A stretch of DNA of 63,462 bases from an uncultured Bacillota bacterium. Its GTDB lineage: Bacteria; Bacillota; Dehalobacteriia; UBA4068; UBA4997. Both the position numbers and the translations under genes were made by a program. This document shows positions 25,539 to 34,006 of the stretch, piece after piece. Below the pieces are notes generated by a model, which was given only the letters and a program-made list of their open reading frames with translations, did not search any database and had not been told where the DNA came from. Each line of letters begins with the position of its first letter. Positions within the stretch are counted from its first letter, which is position 1. The DNA is taken from the NCBI GenBank assembly GCA_948907985.1, contig CAQWMM010000006.1:1-63462 (forward strand), written 5' to 3'.

Positions 25539-25808
25539 TTATTTAACTGTGGCGGCTTTTATTGCTGTTTTTGGTCGAGCGGCGGCCAGGTCGGCTTGCA
25601 GCACCTCCAAATCGCGGCAAACATCGTTGCTGATGTTGCTTAAAATGAAGAGGGCCCCGGACATATCACTGCCTATCAAGTCTTCATTGGCGGCTAACAT
25701 CAGCACATAAGCCAGACTATCCAGGCCGTCCATTTTGTTTTGCAAATTGCATAATTTGTTTTGTAGATTAAAAAGTTGTTGGTCTGTTTGTAAGCATTTT
25801 TCTTCCAT
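25539..25808 (-). CDS. Small helical hypothetical protein
   Basis: ATG 25808 has AGGAGG nine bases upstream. The 89-residue product is predicted to be helical, with an N-terminal heptad-like stretch (QLFNLQNKLCNLQNKMDGLD) and an acidic middle. I do not recognise the family. It resembles small phage-type or regulatory helical proteins in character only. A clear ribosome site and downstream terminator support it as a gene. Confidence 0.6.
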   Translation of the reverse strand: MEEKCLQTDQQLFNLQNKLCNLQNKMDGLDSLAYVLMLAANEDLIGSDMSGALFILSNISNDVCRDLEVLQADLAAARPKTAIKAATVK

Positions 25809-25954
25809 ATTAATCAACCTCCTAAAGTTATATATAATAATTATAAATCATCGCAAAAATAAATTATACGCACAATATGGGAATATAACTTGGCGTGCAG
25901 GTGGACGTGCCGCTGAATACGCCGCCAAGGCGTGGGCAAAAGAAGTAAAAAATA

Positions 25955-25983
25955 TTGACTTTATACTGGTAATAGACTAGAAT
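25955..25983 (+). promoter_or_regulatory. Promoter of the 26035 gene
   Basis: TTGACT, 17 bp, TAGAAT. It overlaps the end of an open frame that has no start signal of its own (25861-25980). Confidence 0.6.
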
Positions 25984-26034
25984 TATAGATATGTTATAGC
26001 TTTTGAACTATGAATTAAAAAATGGAGGAATAAT

Positions 26035-26292
26035 ATGCTTAATATAAAATCGGTTTCTGATTTAAGCACTCATCCGGCGATAATTGATGAAGTTGCCTAT
26101 GGCAAAAGATTATATCTTGCACGCAATGGGCGCAGCTCCTGGGCTATTATCGATATAAAGGAATTGGAGGAGCTGGATAGACAAAAAGCCCTAAATCAAC
26201 TTTTGTGCAGTTTGCGTAAGGCCGAACAGTCTGTTGAAACAGAGGGAATGGTGTCTGCTGATGATTTGGAGGCAGAGCTGGGGGTGTTGTAG
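26035..26292 (+). CDS. Orphan Phd/YefM-type antitoxin
   Basis: The 85-residue protein has the Phd/YefM layout: ISVSDLSTHP-like start (IKSVSDLSTHPAIIDEV), then GKRLYLARNGRSSWAIIDIKEL, in which a strand precedes the repressor turn. AATGGAGG precedes the ATG. No toxin gene follows: glyA begins 86 bp later on the same strand. It may be a solitary antitoxin left after toxin loss, or an anti-addiction regulator. Confidence 0.7.
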   Translation: MLNIKSVSDLSTHPAIIDEVAYGKRLYLARNGRSSWAIIDIKELEELDRQKALNQLLCSLRKAEQSVETEGMVSADDLEAELGVL

Positions 26293-26311
26293 TTGGATTG
26301 AAAAAAATTGT

Positions 26312-26340
26312 TTGACTTTTTACGCAGAATAAATTAATAT
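26312..26340 (+). promoter_or_regulatory. Promoter of the glyA operon
   Basis: TTGACT, 17 bp, TAATAT. Confidence 0.6.
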
Positions 26341-26378
26341 ATAATGATAAAGCAAAAATGAAAGAGGTATTAAAAATT

Positions 26379-27632
26379 ATGAACAAATTACATTTTGTCG
26401 AGCAAAGTGATCCGGAAGTTTTTGGCGCTATGCAGCAGGAGCTTTCCCGCCAGCGCAATAAAATAGAACTGATCGCCTCGGAAAATTTTACCAGCCTGGC
26501 GGTTATGGAAGCGCAGGGCAGCGTTTTGACTAATAAATATGCCGAGGGCTACCCGGGCAAGCGTTATTACGGCGGCTGCGAGTATGTCGACGTGGTGGAG
26601 AATTTGGCCAGAGAGCGCGCCAAAAAACTGTTTGGTGCGGAGCACGCCAACGTACAGCCGCACAGCGGCGCGCAGGCCAACACTGCCGTTTATTTCGCCC
26701 TGCTTCAGCCGGGGGACAAGGTGTTGGGTATGAATCTGGCGCATGGCGGCCACCTGACGCATGGCAGCCCGGTTAATTATTCCGGCAAGACCTATAATTT
26801 CGCGGCTTATGGTGTGGAGCCGGAAACCGAAGTTATTGATTATGACCATGTGCGGCAAATTGCCAAACAGGAAATGCCCAAACTGATTGTGGCCGGTGCG
26901 TCGGCTTACCCGCGGATTATTGATTTTGCGGCACTGGCGGATATTGCCCGGGAGGTTGGCGCTAAACTGATGGTGGATATGGCGCATATTGCCGGCCTGG
27001 TGGCGGCCGAACTGCACCCCAGCCCGGTGCCTTATGCCGACGTGGTAACCACCACCACCCACAAAACTCTGCGCGGCCCGCGCGGCGGGCTGATTCTCTG
27101 CGGCGAGGAGTTGGCCAAGGATATTGACAAGGCCATTTTCCCCGGCTGTCAGGGCGGCCCGCTGATGCACGTTATCGCGGCCAAAGCCGTGGCCTTGGGC
27201 GAGGCCTTGCAGCCCGGCTTTAAGGAGTATGGCAAAAAAATTCTGGCTAACGCCCAGGCGCTGGCCGAGGAATTGCTGGCGGCTGGTTTCCATCTGGTTT
27301 CCGGCGGTACGGATAATCATTTGATTTTGGTTAACCTCACCAGCAAGGGCTTAACCGGCAAATACGCTGAAAGCCGTCTGGATTCTATCGGCATCACCTG
27401 CAACAAAAACGCCGTGCCTTTTGATACGCAAAGCCCCTTTGTAACCAGCGGTATTCGTCTGGGCAGCCCGGCGATGACCACCCGCGGCTTTGGCCCGGAG
27501 GAAATGCGTCAGGTGGCCAAAGCTATTGATCTGGCTTTGAGCTATGGCGAGGACGAGGCTAAATTGCAGCAGGCCGCCGACATTGTGCGCGAGCTTTGCG
27601 CGGCTTTCCCGCTTTATCCGGAATTGGACTAA
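26379..27632 (+). CDS. glyA: Serine hydroxymethyltransferase
   Basis: I chose ATG 26379 with AGAGG upstream. The 417-residue enzyme interconverts serine and glycine with tetrahydrofolate, supplying one-carbon units. The PLP lysine lies in TTTTHKTLRGPRGG near 230. Other family motifs are NKYAEGYPGKRYYGG and VDMAHIAGLVA. The length is typical. It heads the cluster glyA-comEB-wecB-atpZ, an order common in Clostridia upstream of the ATP synthase operon. Confidence 0.97.
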   Translation: MNKLHFVEQSDPEVFGAMQQELSRQRNKIELIASENFTSLAVMEAQGSVLTNKYAEGYPGKRYYGGCEYVDVVENLARERAKKLFGAEHANVQPHSGAQANTAVYFALLQPGDKVLGMNLAHGGHLTHGSPVNYSGKTYNFAAYGVEPETEVIDYDHVRQIAKQEMPKLIVAGASAYPRIIDFAALADIAREVGAKLMVDMAHIAGLVAAELHPSPVPYADVVTTTTHKTLRGPRGGLILCGEELAKDIDKAIFPGCQGGPLMHVIAAKAVALGEALQPGFKEYGKKILANAQALAEELLAAGFHLVSGGTDNHLILVNLTSKGLTGKYAESRLDSIGITCNKNAVPFDTQSPFVTSGIRLGSPAMTTRGFGPEEMRQVAKAIDLALSYGEDEAKLQQAADIVRELCAAFPLYPELD

Positions 27633-27643
27633 GGAGCAAAATA

Positions 27644-28123
27644 ATGCGTGAATCCTGGGACGAATATTTTATGCGGTTGGCCTATCAGGTGGCCACCAGA
27701 ACAACCTGCCTGCGCCGCAGCGTGGGCGCGGTGGCGGTAAGCCCCGATCACCGTATTATCGGCAGCGGCTATAACGGCGCTTTGCCCGGCGCTCCTCACT
27801 GCGACGAGGTGGGCGGCTGCCTGCGTGAACAGCTCGGCGTGCCCAGCGGCCAGCGGCAGGAGATTTGCCGCGCCCAGCATGCCGAGGCCAACATTTGTAA
27901 CTCTGCCGCCAAACATGGTATTTGCCTGGACGGCGCGACAATCTACGTTACCAACCAGCCCTGCACCACCTGTGTTAAAGCGATGGTAACCAGCGGTATC
28001 CGGCGGGTGGTTTTCGACGGCCCTTATCCCGACGATTTGGCCTGCCAGCTGGCCCGCGAGGCCGGTATGGAGCTGGTCAGCCTGGCGGAGCTGCAAGAAC
28101 AGGATAAAGTTCATTCAGAATAA
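27644..28123 (+). CDS. comEB: dCMP/deoxycytidylate deaminase, ComEB-like
   Basis: ATG 27644 follows AAGGAG and lies 11 bp after glyA. The 159-residue zinc enzyme has HAEANIC near 85 and PCTTCVKAM near 111, giving the His and two Cys zinc ligands and the catalytic Glu. It makes dUMP from dCMP for thymidylate synthesis. The glycine/folate link to glyA fits nucleotide metabolism. Confidence 0.93.
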   Translation: MRESWDEYFMRLAYQVATRTTCLRRSVGAVAVSPDHRIIGSGYNGALPGAPHCDEVGGCLREQLGVPSGQRQEICRAQHAEANICNSAAKHGICLDGATIYVTNQPCTTCVKAMVTSGIRRVVFDGPYPDDLACQLAREAGMELVSLAELQEQDKVHSE

Positions 28124-28162
28124 AGCATAATAGCATAATAAGACACAGAGGTAAAAAAAGCT

Positions 28163-29293
28163 ATGGAGCGAAAAAAAAAGGTTCTGTTAATTTTTGGCAC
28201 GCGGCCGGAGGCGATTAAAATGGCGCCGCTGGTTAAGGTTTTGCAGGCAGACGAACGTTTTAACGCCCAGGTGGCGGTTACGGCACAGCACCGGGAAATG
28301 CTGGATCAGGTGTTGGATTGTTTTGAGATAACGCCGGATTTTGATTTAAATGTTATGCAGCCCGGCCAAACCCTGGCGGAGATTACCAGCCGGGCGCTGA
28401 ACGGCTTGCAGCAGATAATTGCCGGACAAAAACCGGATTTGGTGCTGGTGCATGGCGATACCACCACCACCTTTGCCGGCGCTTTGGCGGCCTTTTATGA
28501 ACAGGCGCCGGTGGGCCATGTGGAGGCGGGTTTGCGCACCGGCGATAAATACGCGCCCTATCCGGAAGAGATCAACCGCCGCCTGACCGGTCAGCTGACG
28601 GACTTCCATTTTGCGCCGACGGAAACCGCCCGCCAGAATTTGCTGCGGGAGGGCGTGGCCGAGGATAAAATTTTTGTAACCGGCAACACCGTTATCGACG
28701 CGTTGCTGCAAACAGTGTCCAAGGGCTGCGATCTGGAGCAATATCTGGGCGCGGAGGTCTGCCACAGTATCAACTGGGAGAAAAAGCTGGTGCTTTTAAC
28801 CTGCCACCGGCGCGAAAACTGGGGCCAGCCGATGCACGAGATTTTCAGCGCGATTTTTCAGCTGGCCAGAAAGTTGGAGTCGGCTATTGAAGTAATTTAT
28901 CCAATGCACAAAAACCCGTTGGTACGCGAGGCCGCCCGGGAGTTGATGGGGGCGGCGCCGAATATCCACCTGATTGAGCCGCTGGATTATCGCCCCTTTG
29001 CCCAGCTGATGAGTCTGAGCCATTTGGTGGTTACGGATTCTGGTGGTATGCAGGAGGAGGCCCCCGCCTTGGGTAAGCCGGTTTTGGTGCTGCGCGACGT
29101 TACTGAGCGCCCGGAGGCCGTGGAAGCCGGTACGGCGCGCCTGATTGGTACCAAGTTCCAGTCGGTCTACGACGGTATCCGTTTTCTGTTGACCAATGGC
29201 GAGGTTTACCGGCAAATGGCGCATGCCGCCAATCCCTATGGCGACGGACGGGCGGCGCAATATATTCGGGATATTCTGGTTGAGCGCCTGTAA
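28163..29293 (+). CDS. wecB: UDP-N-acetylglucosamine 2-epimerase (non-hydrolysing)
   Basis: The 376-residue enzyme shows GTRPEAIKMAPL at the N-terminus, HGDTTTTFAGALAAFY near 95, HVEAGLRTGDKY near 117, and DSGGMQEEAPALGKPVLVLR near 290. It converts UDP-GlcNAc to UDP-ManNAc for wall teichoic acid or other surface polymers. It is co-directional with comEB and overlaps nothing. The next gene starts 3 bp after it. Confidence 0.96.
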   Translation: MERKKKVLLIFGTRPEAIKMAPLVKVLQADERFNAQVAVTAQHREMLDQVLDCFEITPDFDLNVMQPGQTLAEITSRALNGLQQIIAGQKPDLVLVHGDTTTTFAGALAAFYEQAPVGHVEAGLRTGDKYAPYPEEINRRLTGQLTDFHFAPTETARQNLLREGVAEDKIFVTGNTVIDALLQTVSKGCDLEQYLGAEVCHSINWEKKLVLLTCHRRENWGQPMHEIFSAIFQLARKLESAIEVIYPMHKNPLVREAARELMGAAPNIHLIEPLDYRPFAQLMSLSHLVVTDSGGMQEEAPALGKPVLVLRDVTERPEAVEAGTARLIGTKFQSVYDGIRFLLTNGEVYRQMAHAANPYGDGRAAQYIRDILVERL

Positions 29294-29296
29294 ATT

Positions 29297-29641
29297 ATGC
29301 TGCGGGAAAATAATAAGCAGCCGGCCAGTCCGTCTGAACTGGAACAAAAGGTACAAAACGCCCAGCGCGCGGCGGCCAATGCCTCCTGGCAGCTTTTGCT
29401 GGGTTTCGGCATCAGTTTTGCCATGCGCGTGGGGCTGTTGGGTATCTGGCTGGGCGGCTGGATTGACCGGCGCTGGCTGGGCGGTACCGGGTTGGGTGCG
29501 GCGGCGATCATCGTTTTGGTGATCTTCTACTCTTTTTATATGCTCTATGCCGATCTTTGCCGTCTGGAGCGGCGGGTGCAGGAGGAAAAAGCCCGGGCAG
29601 AAGCGGAAATCGCCAAAAAAAACATCAAAACCGGCACTTGA
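29297..29641 (+). CDS. atpZ: AtpZ/AtpI-like membrane protein
   Basis: The 114-residue protein has two membrane segments (about 32-52 and 64-86) separated by the short loop GGWIDRRW, followed by a charged coiled coil, the pattern of the AtpZ/AtpI family of ATP synthase accessory proteins (PF09527). It normally precedes atpB. Here no atp genes follow: a peptide cassette and aroF come next on the other strand. The -35 box of the cassette overlaps its stop codon. Confidence 0.82.
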   Translation: MLRENNKQPASPSELEQKVQNAQRAAANASWQLLLGFGISFAMRVGLLGIWLGGWIDRRWLGGTGLGAAAIIVLVIFYSFYMLYADLCRLERRVQEEKARAEAEIAKKNIKTGT

Positions 29642-29666
29642 CAAAGTGGGTATGATGTTATAAAAT
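29638..29666 (+). promoter_or_regulatory. Antisense promoter of cassette C
   Basis: TTGACA, 17 bp, TAAAAT. The TTGA of the -35 box includes the atpZ stop codon. Confidence 0.75.
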
Positions 29667-29672
29667 ATAAAT

Positions 29673-29760
29673 TAGAAAGGCACCACTGATAAGCGGCTGG
29701 CCTTATAACTTGTTTAATTAGTAAAAAAACTCGTCACTCGGCCTAGTGGCGGGTTTTTCT
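29673..29760 (+). ncRNA. Predicted antisense RNA of cassette C
   Basis: About 88 nt, ending at the hairpin CTCGTCACT/AGTGGCGGG (29729-29753) with TTTTT. The leader AGGCACCAC...GCGGCTGGCC repeats the sense leader motif of the same cassette. Confidence 0.6.
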
Positions 29761-29817
29761 TCGTTCTATCTCTATGGAAATACTAAAAATTCCAAATGTA
29801 AGAATTATACGAATCAT
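29743..29817 (-). CDS. Small peptide, IRI/IE family (cassette C)
   Basis: The 24-residue peptide MIRIILTFGIFSISIEIE then RRKTRH follows CAAAGGAGGTGAAAGCT, close to a perfect Shine-Dalgarno. It matches the 6218 peptide at about two thirds of positions, and the tail and stop codon are the same, inside the terminator stem. An antisense promoter lies at 29638-29666. It stands alone between atpZ and aroF. Confidence 0.72.
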   Translation of the reverse strand: MIRIILTFGIFSISIEIERRKTRH

Positions 29818-29882
29818 AGCTTTCACCTCCTTTGCAGAGGATTCAGCCAGCCGCCTACCGTTATTTTGTGGTGCCTGTTAAT

Positions 29883-29911
29883 ATTTTAACTTATTTGTTA
29901 AAATATGTCAA
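29883..29911 (-). promoter_or_regulatory. Promoter of the cassette C peptide
   Basis: On the minus strand TTGACA, 17 bp, TAAAAT. It lies only 23 bp beyond the aroF stop codon. Confidence 0.8.
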
Positions 29912-29933
29912 TGAAAATTTATTTATAAAAATT

Positions 29934-30947
29934 TTATTGCAGTTGTTTGCCCTCAAAGGCAACGCGTTTTTTCAGGTCGTTCATTAAGGCTGCAAACTGG
30001 GGCAGATCCAAACTCTGCGCGCCGTCGCAGAGGGCGGCCTTGGGGTTGTTATGCACTTCAATCATTAAGCCGTCGGCTCCGGCGGCCAGCGCCGCCCGCG
30101 AAAGCGGTTCAATCATCCAGGTGTTGCCGGCGGCGTGGCTGGGGTCGACAATCACCGGCAGGTGGGACTGGCGTTTCAGCACCGGGATAGCCGAAATATC
30201 CAGATTGTTGCGGATACAGGTTTCAAAGGTGCGGATGCCGCGCTCACAGAGGATTACCCGCTCGTTGCCGCCGGCCAGAATATATTCGGCGCTCATCAGC
30301 AGCTCTTCAATGGTGTTGGCCAGGCCGCGCTTAAGCAAGATCGGCTTGTTGCAGTGGCCAAGCTCCTTGAGCAGACGGAAGTTCTGCATATTGCGGGCGC
30401 CCACCTGAATGACGTCCACATCGGCAAACTCGTCCAGCTGGGTTTCACTCATAATTTCGGTTACAATGGGTAGCCCTGTGGCCTTTTTGGCGGCCAAAAG
30501 CAGTTTAATGCCCTCGTCTTCCAGGCCCTGGAAAGAATAGGGGCTGGTGCGGGGCTTGAAAGCGCCGCCGCGCAGAAAAGCTGCGCCGCTGGCCTTAACC
30601 GAGGCGGCGACGGTTTCCATTTGCTCCTGGCTTTCAACCGAACAGGGGCCGGCGATTACCGTGAAAGTTCCTGCCCCGATTTGGGCTCCGCCTACCTGCA
30701 CAATAGTGTCCTGCGGGTGAAAACTGCGGCTGGCTGCCTTATAAGGCTCTGAAATGCGGCGTACGTCGCGCACAATATCATTGGTGAGGATTTTCTCCAC
30801 ATCCAGGTGGGCGGTATCGCCAACTAAACCCAGAATGGTGGTGTTGGCGCCCTGACTTGAATGGATAGTGAACCCTTGGGTTTCAAAATCCTTAATCAGT
30901 TGCTGCACCTGTGGTTTTTGAGCATTTTGTTTCAGAATTACAATCAT
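29934..30947 (-). CDS. aroF: 3-deoxy-7-phosphoheptulonate synthase
   Basis: The 337-residue enzyme starts the shikimate pathway by joining phosphoenolpyruvate and erythrose 4-phosphate. It has a ferredoxin-like regulatory domain at about 1-70 (MIVILKQNAQKPQV) and a TIM barrel with AGPCSVES near 99, KPRTSPYSFQG near 135 and DPSHAAGN near 272. This is the type I-beta form with an N-terminal domain that gives feedback control. It is a single gene with its own promoter at 31002-31030. Confidence 0.95.
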   Translation of the reverse strand: MIVILKQNAQKPQVQQLIKDFETQGFTIHSSQGANTTILGLVGDTAHLDVEKILTNDIVRDVRRISEPYKAASRSFHPQDTIVQVGGAQIGAGTFTVIAGPCSVESQEQMETVAASVKASGAAFLRGGAFKPRTSPYSFQGLEDEGIKLLLAAKKATGLPIVTEIMSETQLDEFADVDVIQVGARNMQNFRLLKELGHCNKPILLKRGLANTIEELLMSAEYILAGGNERVILCERGIRTFETCIRNNLDISAIPVLKRQSHLPVIVDPSHAAGNTWMIEPLSRAALAAGADGLMIEVHNNPKAALCDGAQSLDLPQFAALMNDLKKRVAFEGKQLQ

Positions 30948-31001
30948 TTTCTACCGTACTTCCTTTCTACATAAAAACTTTTAATAAAAAATCTGTTTTA
31001 T

Positions 31002-31030
31002 AGTTTAATCGAAAAGTCTGGAAAAGTCAA
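31002..31030 (-). promoter_or_regulatory. Promoter of aroF
   Basis: On the minus strand TTGACT, 17 bp, TAAACT. No T-box leader is visible between it and the gene. Confidence 0.5.
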
Positions 31031-31039
31031 GAGCAAAAA

Positions 31040-31460
31040 TTTTCCCAAAAAACACCTTTTGTTCATATAAAATTCACATTGATAGTTTATTATATACTCG
31101 TAGCTTGTGAGTGTATAGAGCCGGCAAACAATAATCAGCCGGCGATTGTTAGGAGGTGGGGCCTATCGGATAAAAACGGACAATAATTGGAAAAACCAAC
31201 TAAAAACTAAAAAATTATAAGAAACTAAAAAACGAAACTTAAAAACTGAAACTAAAGAACTAAATTAAAAAGAACCAACTTATTCTTCATTTTTTTGTAA
31301 ACTTTTCTGATTAAAAATAACTTTTTCATCATTATAACCAAGTCCTATACAACTATAACAAAAGACCAGTTAAAATCTGGTCTTTTGTTATGCCCGGTTA
31401 TATGATATAATTATAAAATAATATAAAATAAATTTAGCTGTTTTATAAGGAGGGGATACG
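31040..31460. other. Gene-free gap with A-rich repeat tract and terminator
   Basis: The gap between aroF and the response regulator holds three things. A hairpin built on the palindrome GCCGGC (two copies near 31123 and 31138) is followed by AGGAGGTGG near 31152 but no usable start codon. An A-rich tract at about 31196-31275 repeats AAACTAAAAA-like units. A strong terminator (31357-31389) pairs AACAAAAGACCAG with CTGGTCTTTTGTT. I see no ORF. Confidence 0.5.
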
Positions 31461-32150
31461 GTGGCCAAGCTTTTGATTGTGGACGACGAGGCGGGTATTC
31501 GTCAGATTATCAGAAAATATGCCCAATTTGCGGGCTATGAGGTGGCCGAGGCGGCCAGTGGAATGGCGGCCATTGACTATTGCCGCGAGAATGCGGATGT
31601 GGATTTGATTGTTATGGATATTATGATGCCGGAGCTAGACGGCTTTTCGGCCTGCCGGGAAATTCGCAAAACCCGGGACGTGCCGGTTTTGATGCTGTCT
31701 GCGCGGGGCGAGGAGTATGACCGTATCCATGGCTTTGAGGCCGGCGGCGATGATTATGTGGTTAAACCGTTTTCGCCCCGGGAACTGATGCTGCGCATTG
31801 AGGCTATTTTGCGCCGCTCCGCCGGGCAGAAACAGGCCGGCGCGGGCAAAGACGTTTTGCAGCTTGGCGGATTGAGTATTGATTTTTCGGCTAGGCTGGT
31901 TTTTGTAGATGGCGAGCGCCGCAATATGTCGCCCAAGGAATACGACCTGTTGTTTTATCTGGTGCAGAACCGGGGACGGGCGCTGACCAGAGAAAAAATT
32001 ATCACCGAGATTTGGGGCTATGACTATTACGGCGACGATCGCACGCTGGATACGCACATTAAGCTGCTGCGCAAAAGTTTGGGGCCGTACGCGTCGTATA
32101 TCGTAACTTTGCGCGGCGTTGGCTATCGTTTTGAAGATACGGAGCATTAA
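31461..32150 (+). CDS. OmpR/PhoB-type response regulator
   Basis: A GTG start follows AAGGAGGGG. The 229-residue protein has a receiver domain with the acidic pair in LLIVDDEAG, the phosphoacceptor Asp in VMDIMMPELDG near 53 and Lys in VVKPFSP near 102. A C-terminal winged-helix domain (about 130-228) carries GDDRTLDTHIKLLRKSLG. It pairs with the adjacent kinase 22 bp downstream. The regulon is not visible; the following acyl-transfer genes are candidates only by position. Confidence 0.93.
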   Translation: MAKLLIVDDEAGIRQIIRKYAQFAGYEVAEAASGMAAIDYCRENADVDLIVMDIMMPELDGFSACREIRKTRDVPVLMLSARGEEYDRIHGFEAGGDDYVVKPFSPRELMLRIEAILRRSAGQKQAGAGKDVLQLGGLSIDFSARLVFVDGERRNMSPKEYDLLFYLVQNRGRALTREKIITEIWGYDYYGDDRTLDTHIKLLRKSLGPYASYIVTLRGVGYRFEDTEH

Positions 32151-32172
32151 TAAACCGGGATATAATAAATAT

Positions 32173-33804
32173 ATGAGAAAATTAATATTAAAACGAAAGC
32201 CCCAGACCGTTAAATTTAAGTTTGATGCCGCGTCTGACGGCAGCAAAGGGCGGGGCGGCATCAAATGGCGGATTTTTGCGCATTTTATGCTGTTTTCGCT
32301 GATTATGCTGGTACTGCTATGGCTGGTGCAGACGGTGTTTTTGGATACGATTTATAAGCAGGTGAAAACTAACGCAATCCGGCGGGTTTCCGGCGAGCTT
32401 TGCGATACCCTGCAAACCAGCGGCTTTGGCAGCGACGAGCTGGGAAATTTGATGTTTTCAGCGGCGCGCAACAATTATCTGTGTATTTTGGTGGCGGATC
32501 TGGCTTCTTACGACGGCTTTAATCTGCGCGCGCAAAGCGTGGACGTGGCGGGGATGTGTATTGTTCATGAACTTACCTCCAACGAGGTGATGAAACTGGC
32601 TCTGGCGGCCCGCAAGAATGACGGCAGCGTTTTTTATGAGTTGGATTTTCGCCCCGAAAGCGAGCGGGCAAAAAATCTGGATAATGAGTTAGCCCAACTG
32701 TTGGGGGCGCGCTTTTTTATCCTGACCAACAGCTTGCTGCATAATTATGATTCGCCAACTATGCTGGTTTCGGTGCGGGTGGTGGATTTGCCGGACGGCG
32801 GCAGTTATGCGGTGATGCTTAACGGCAACATCGCCCCGCTGGACACTACCGTCAGCACCCTGCGTTTACAGTTGATTTTACTAACCGGCGTTATGATGCT
32901 GCTGGGCTTTTTTATGGCCTGGGCGCTGGCCGGGCACATTTCGCGGCCGATTATTCATATCAACAAGCTTTCGCGCCGGCTGGCCCAGGGCGATTTTGAA
33001 CTGGATTTCAGCGTTCCGCGCGCGGATAAGGAGATCAGCGAGCTGGCGGATTCTTTGAACCACGCGGCGGTGGAACTGGCCAAAACTGAACAGCTGCAAA
33101 GGGATTTGATTGCCAACATCTCGCATGATCTGCGTACGCCGCTGACGCTGATTACTGCTTACAGCGAGGCCATGCGCGATTTGCCCGGCGAAAATACGCC
33201 GGAAAATGTGCAGGTGATTATTGATGAAACCGAACGTCTGTCGGTTCTGGTGAATGATTTGCTGGATATGTCCAAGTTGCAGGCCGGGGCCATCAGGCTG
33301 GAACCGCAGGAGTTTGAACTTACAGCGCTTATTCAGCAGATTATTGAACGTTTTAACAAGCTGATGGCCACCGAGGGTTATACGATTGATTTTCAGCCGG
33401 TCGCCCGCCTTTGGGTGGAGGCCGATGAAATTAAGCTGACGCAGGTTATTTATAATTTGATTAATAATGCCGTAACCTATACCGGTGAGGATAAAATGGT
33501 GAAAATCCGTCAGCTGCTGCTGCACCACGACAGCCGGGTGCGGATTGAGGTGTTGGATACCGGCGAGGGTATCGCGCCGGATCAGATTAAGGATATTTGG
33601 CGGCGTTATTACAAAGGCAGCGCCAACCACCAGCGCACTCATGCCGGCAACGGGCTGGGCCTGGCGATTGTGAAGAATATTCTGGATCTGCATGGCGGCG
33701 CTTACGGCGTGGAAAGCACCGCCGGCCAGGGCAGTTGTTTCTGGTTTGAGCTGGAGGTTAAACGGGTGGAAAAAGCCGGCGTGGCCGCGAGAGGCGAAAA
33801 ATAA
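32173..33804 (+). CDS. Sensor histidine kinase
   Basis: ATG 32173 is the first start after the regulator stop; its ribosome site is weak, so translation may be coupled. The 543-residue kinase has TM1 near 38-60, an extracellular sensor (about 62-230), TM2 near 235-258, a HAMP domain, the HisKA motif ANISHDLRTPLTLI near 320 and an ATPase domain with NLINNAV and GNGLGLAIVKNI. It should phosphorylate the 31461 regulator. Confidence 0.92.
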   Translation: MRKLILKRKPQTVKFKFDAASDGSKGRGGIKWRIFAHFMLFSLIMLVLLWLVQTVFLDTIYKQVKTNAIRRVSGELCDTLQTSGFGSDELGNLMFSAARNNYLCILVADLASYDGFNLRAQSVDVAGMCIVHELTSNEVMKLALAARKNDGSVFYELDFRPESERAKNLDNELAQLLGARFFILTNSLLHNYDSPTMLVSVRVVDLPDGGSYAVMLNGNIAPLDTTVSTLRLQLILLTGVMMLLGFFMAWALAGHISRPIIHINKLSRRLAQGDFELDFSVPRADKEISELADSLNHAAVELAKTEQLQRDLIANISHDLRTPLTLITAYSEAMRDLPGENTPENVQVIIDETERLSVLVNDLLDMSKLQAGAIRLEPQEFELTALIQQIIERFNKLMATEGYTIDFQPVARLWVEADEIKLTQVIYNLINNAVTYTGEDKMVKIRQLLLHHDSRVRIEVLDTGEGIAPDQIKDIWRRYYKGSANHQRTHAGNGLGLAIVKNILDLHGGAYGVESTAGQGSCFWFELEVKRVEKAGVAARGEK

Positions 33805-34006
33805 AAATTTTTGGGGAAAATTTGGGGATAAGTGTTGTAATTTTTTCATTTAAAGTGTAAAATAATTAGTACGAGTGATTTTTGGCGTTGGGTAATAGGC
33901 TTTTTCCGCAAAATATTCAGTCAAAATTCATTCAATATTTGTGGAATGTTCAGACGTCTGGTTTAACATAGAAATATATCTAAACCGGTCTGTGGAGGAT
34001 AAATCC

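Noticed and set aside
25735..25980. 81-codon plus frame MFCKLHNLF...
   Set aside because: It crosses the start region of the minus-strand 25539-25808 gene and has no ribosome site; only its last third might be a gene remnant.
30950..31440. Possible T-box or riboswitch upstream of aroF or the response regulator
   Set aside because: No T-box sequence, antiterminator or recognisable aptamer core is present; only a terminator and a GCCGGC palindrome are seen.
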